Assembly (NCBI RefSeq): GCF_021044425.1
Contig: NZ_JAJNEC010000008.1
Location: 62,001-126,000 of the forward strand
From: Niabella pedocola
GTDB lineage: Bacteria; Bacteroidota; Bacteroidia; Chitinophagales; Chitinophagaceae
Length of the DNA: 64,000 nt
Reading direction: 5' to 3'
Shown: positions 63,124 through 64,000 of the stretch, one piece after another
Layout: every line of letters starts with the position of its first letter
Numbering within the stretch: position 1 is the stretch's first letter
Notes under the pieces: generated by a model
What the model was told of the DNA's origin: nothing
The model's database searches: none
Seen by the model: only the letters and a program-made list of their open reading frames with translations
Translations under genes and position numbers: made by a program

Positions 63124-64000
63124 ATGAATCCTAGACAGCTTTTTTACTTCATCTTTTTTTACCTGTTCTTATCTATTAAGGGTTTTGCACTCAATGTGGA
63201 CAGCTGCCTGGCCCCGCTTTCATCTTTTGAGCGGATCCGGTATATCAGCGGATATATCGAAACCTATAATATCATTAATACGCCCGCATTTGGGCCGTTC
63301 CTTAACCAACTCAGCGCGTTTGCAAAAAAACACAAAGATCAGCTGCTCCAGGCAGAGGTGGAATATTTAATCAGGGAAAAACCCGCATTTGAAGAGCCGG
63401 ATCTTCAAAAAAAAATAGCCTTGCTCAAGCAGTTACAGGAAACATACCAGAAAAAAAACGATCCGCTGCATGTGGGCGCCAGTATGGTTGCGATCGGTCA
63501 ACTTCAGTTCACCAATGAGCAATATGCTGCGGCCTTTGAAAACCTGCTGGGGGCCAATGAAATTTTTAAAACCCTGGGATATGGGCGTATTCCGGCCATA
63601 GGAAAATTCCTGCATGACTTTGCGCTGGATTACTTTTTCTTTCAAAACTATGAACAGGCGATCCTGTATATGAGGGAATCGATAAAGCTTCCTAAGTACA
63701 ATAGTAATTTAGACATACAACGCTATAACACCCTGGGTATGTCGTACCTGAACCTAAACAGGCTGGATAGTGCTTACAGGTATCTTCAAATGGCGTATCA
63801 AAGAGCCAGCGTATACAGGGACAGCACGTGGATGGGTTTAAGCGCCGGCAATATCGGTGAGGTTTTATACCAGCAGGGCGCCTATCAAAAAGCGCTCAAT
63901 TATTTCCTGGAGGATTACCGGATGAATATTGGTGGCGATTTCCCCGATATGCAACAGAAGATCTGTGTAAACCTGTGTAAAGTTTATCTTCAGCTGGGTT
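63124..64000 (+). CDS. TPR-repeat protein, N-terminal part (cut by window edge)
   Basis: Open from ATG at 63124 to the window end (292 codons). An N-terminal signal or membrane segment (MNPRQLFYFIFFYLFLSIKG) is followed by tetratricopeptide repeats: YAAAFENLLGANEIFKTLGY, YEQAILYMRESIKLP, RYNTLGMSYLNLNRLDSAYRYLQMAYQRA, and GNIGEVLYQQGAYQKALNYF. In Bacteroidota such N-terminal TPR blocks often precede a membrane helix and a histidine kinase or LuxR-type domain, but that part is beyond the edge. Confidence 0.8.
   Translation, partial: MNPRQLFYFIFFYLFLSIKGFALNVDSCLAPLSSFERIRYISGYIETYNIINTPAFGPFLNQLSAFAKKHKDQLLQAEVEYLIREKPAFEEPDLQKKIALLKQLQETYQKKNDPLHVGASMVAIGQLQFTNEQYAAAFENLLGANEIFKTLGYGRIPAIGKFLHDFALDYFFFQNYEQAILYMRESIKLPKYNSNLDIQRYNTLGMSYLNLNRLDSAYRYLQMAYQRASVYRDSTWMGLSAGNIGEVLYQQGAYQKALNYFLEDYRMNIGGDFPDMQQKICVNLCKVYLQLG

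Noticed and set aside
1..64000. CRISPR arrays, insertion sequences or rRNA genes
   Set aside because: No regularly spaced direct repeats of CRISPR type, no transposase frame and no rRNA-like sequence were seen. The only regular repeats are the coding PPC repeats and short intergenic elements.

Overview
The window looks like a chromosomal segment of a Bacteroidota bacterium, most likely family Chitinophagaceae (a Niabella- or Chitinophaga-like genome). The reasons are TAnnTTTG-type -7 promoter boxes, a SecA of about 1100 residues, long RHS proteins with DUF6443-type cores, TlpA/DUF4369 and OmpA/CarboxypepD-reg proteins, and a Bacteroidota-type lptD / amidase / mlaD / ostA cluster. Genus is inference; no rRNA gene is present.

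Layout. 0-2.6 kb: a PapD-like chaperone cut by the window edge, two related small secreted proteins and an AraC regulator. 2.9-9 kb: CPA1 cation/proton antiporter, sugar nucleotidyltransferase, secA. 9.2-24.3 kb: mixed housekeeping and accessory genes: nucleoside/H+ symporter, M48 protease, PLP decarboxylase, a GbsR-type regulator with a perfect palindromic operator driving three small membrane proteins, a DtxR/MntR regulator with its own box, a class D beta-lactamase, an MBL-fold enzyme, CsaA, a macro-domain deacetylase and an M20D amidohydrolase. 24.4-45.7 kb: the tryptophan pathway is split. trpBA lies at 25.8-27.9 kb with a decayed clan-AA aspartic protease remnant between the two genes. 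trpEGDCF lies at 40.8-45.5 kb behind a classical attenuator: a 19-residue leader peptide with three consecutive Trp codons, followed by a terminator hairpin. Between the two trp blocks sit outer-membrane biogenesis genes (ostA/lptA-like, mlaD, amidase, lptD), plsC, a von Willebrand factor A lipoprotein, an OmpA protein and an area of dispersed intergenic repeats.

45.8-60.3 kb has the look of an island at a tRNA-Arg(TCT) gene. A D-arm-deleted relic of the same tRNA lies just upstream, and a frameshifted tyrosine-recombinase (integrase) N-terminus lies just downstream. Next comes an operon read towards the tRNA: a 1268-residue RHS companion, a small secreted protein, a 2051-residue RHS polymorphic toxin (six pre-peptidase C-like repeats, RHS core, GIY-YIG/URI-like nuclease tip) and a small immunity candidate. 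Behind it lie about 2.8 kb of AT-rich, mostly decayed DNA, including an AraC pseudogene and a TonB-C-like fragment. 60.3-64 kb returns to ordinary genes: a ZU5-like lipoprotein, an SPL-type radical SAM protein and a TPR protein running off the right edge.

The most interesting items are the GbsR-controlled set of small membrane proteins, the WWW leader/attenuator of trpE, the RHS toxin/immunity island with its tRNA relic, the chaperone plus paired secreted proteins at the left edge, and the hairpin that covers the start codon of the OmpA gene.
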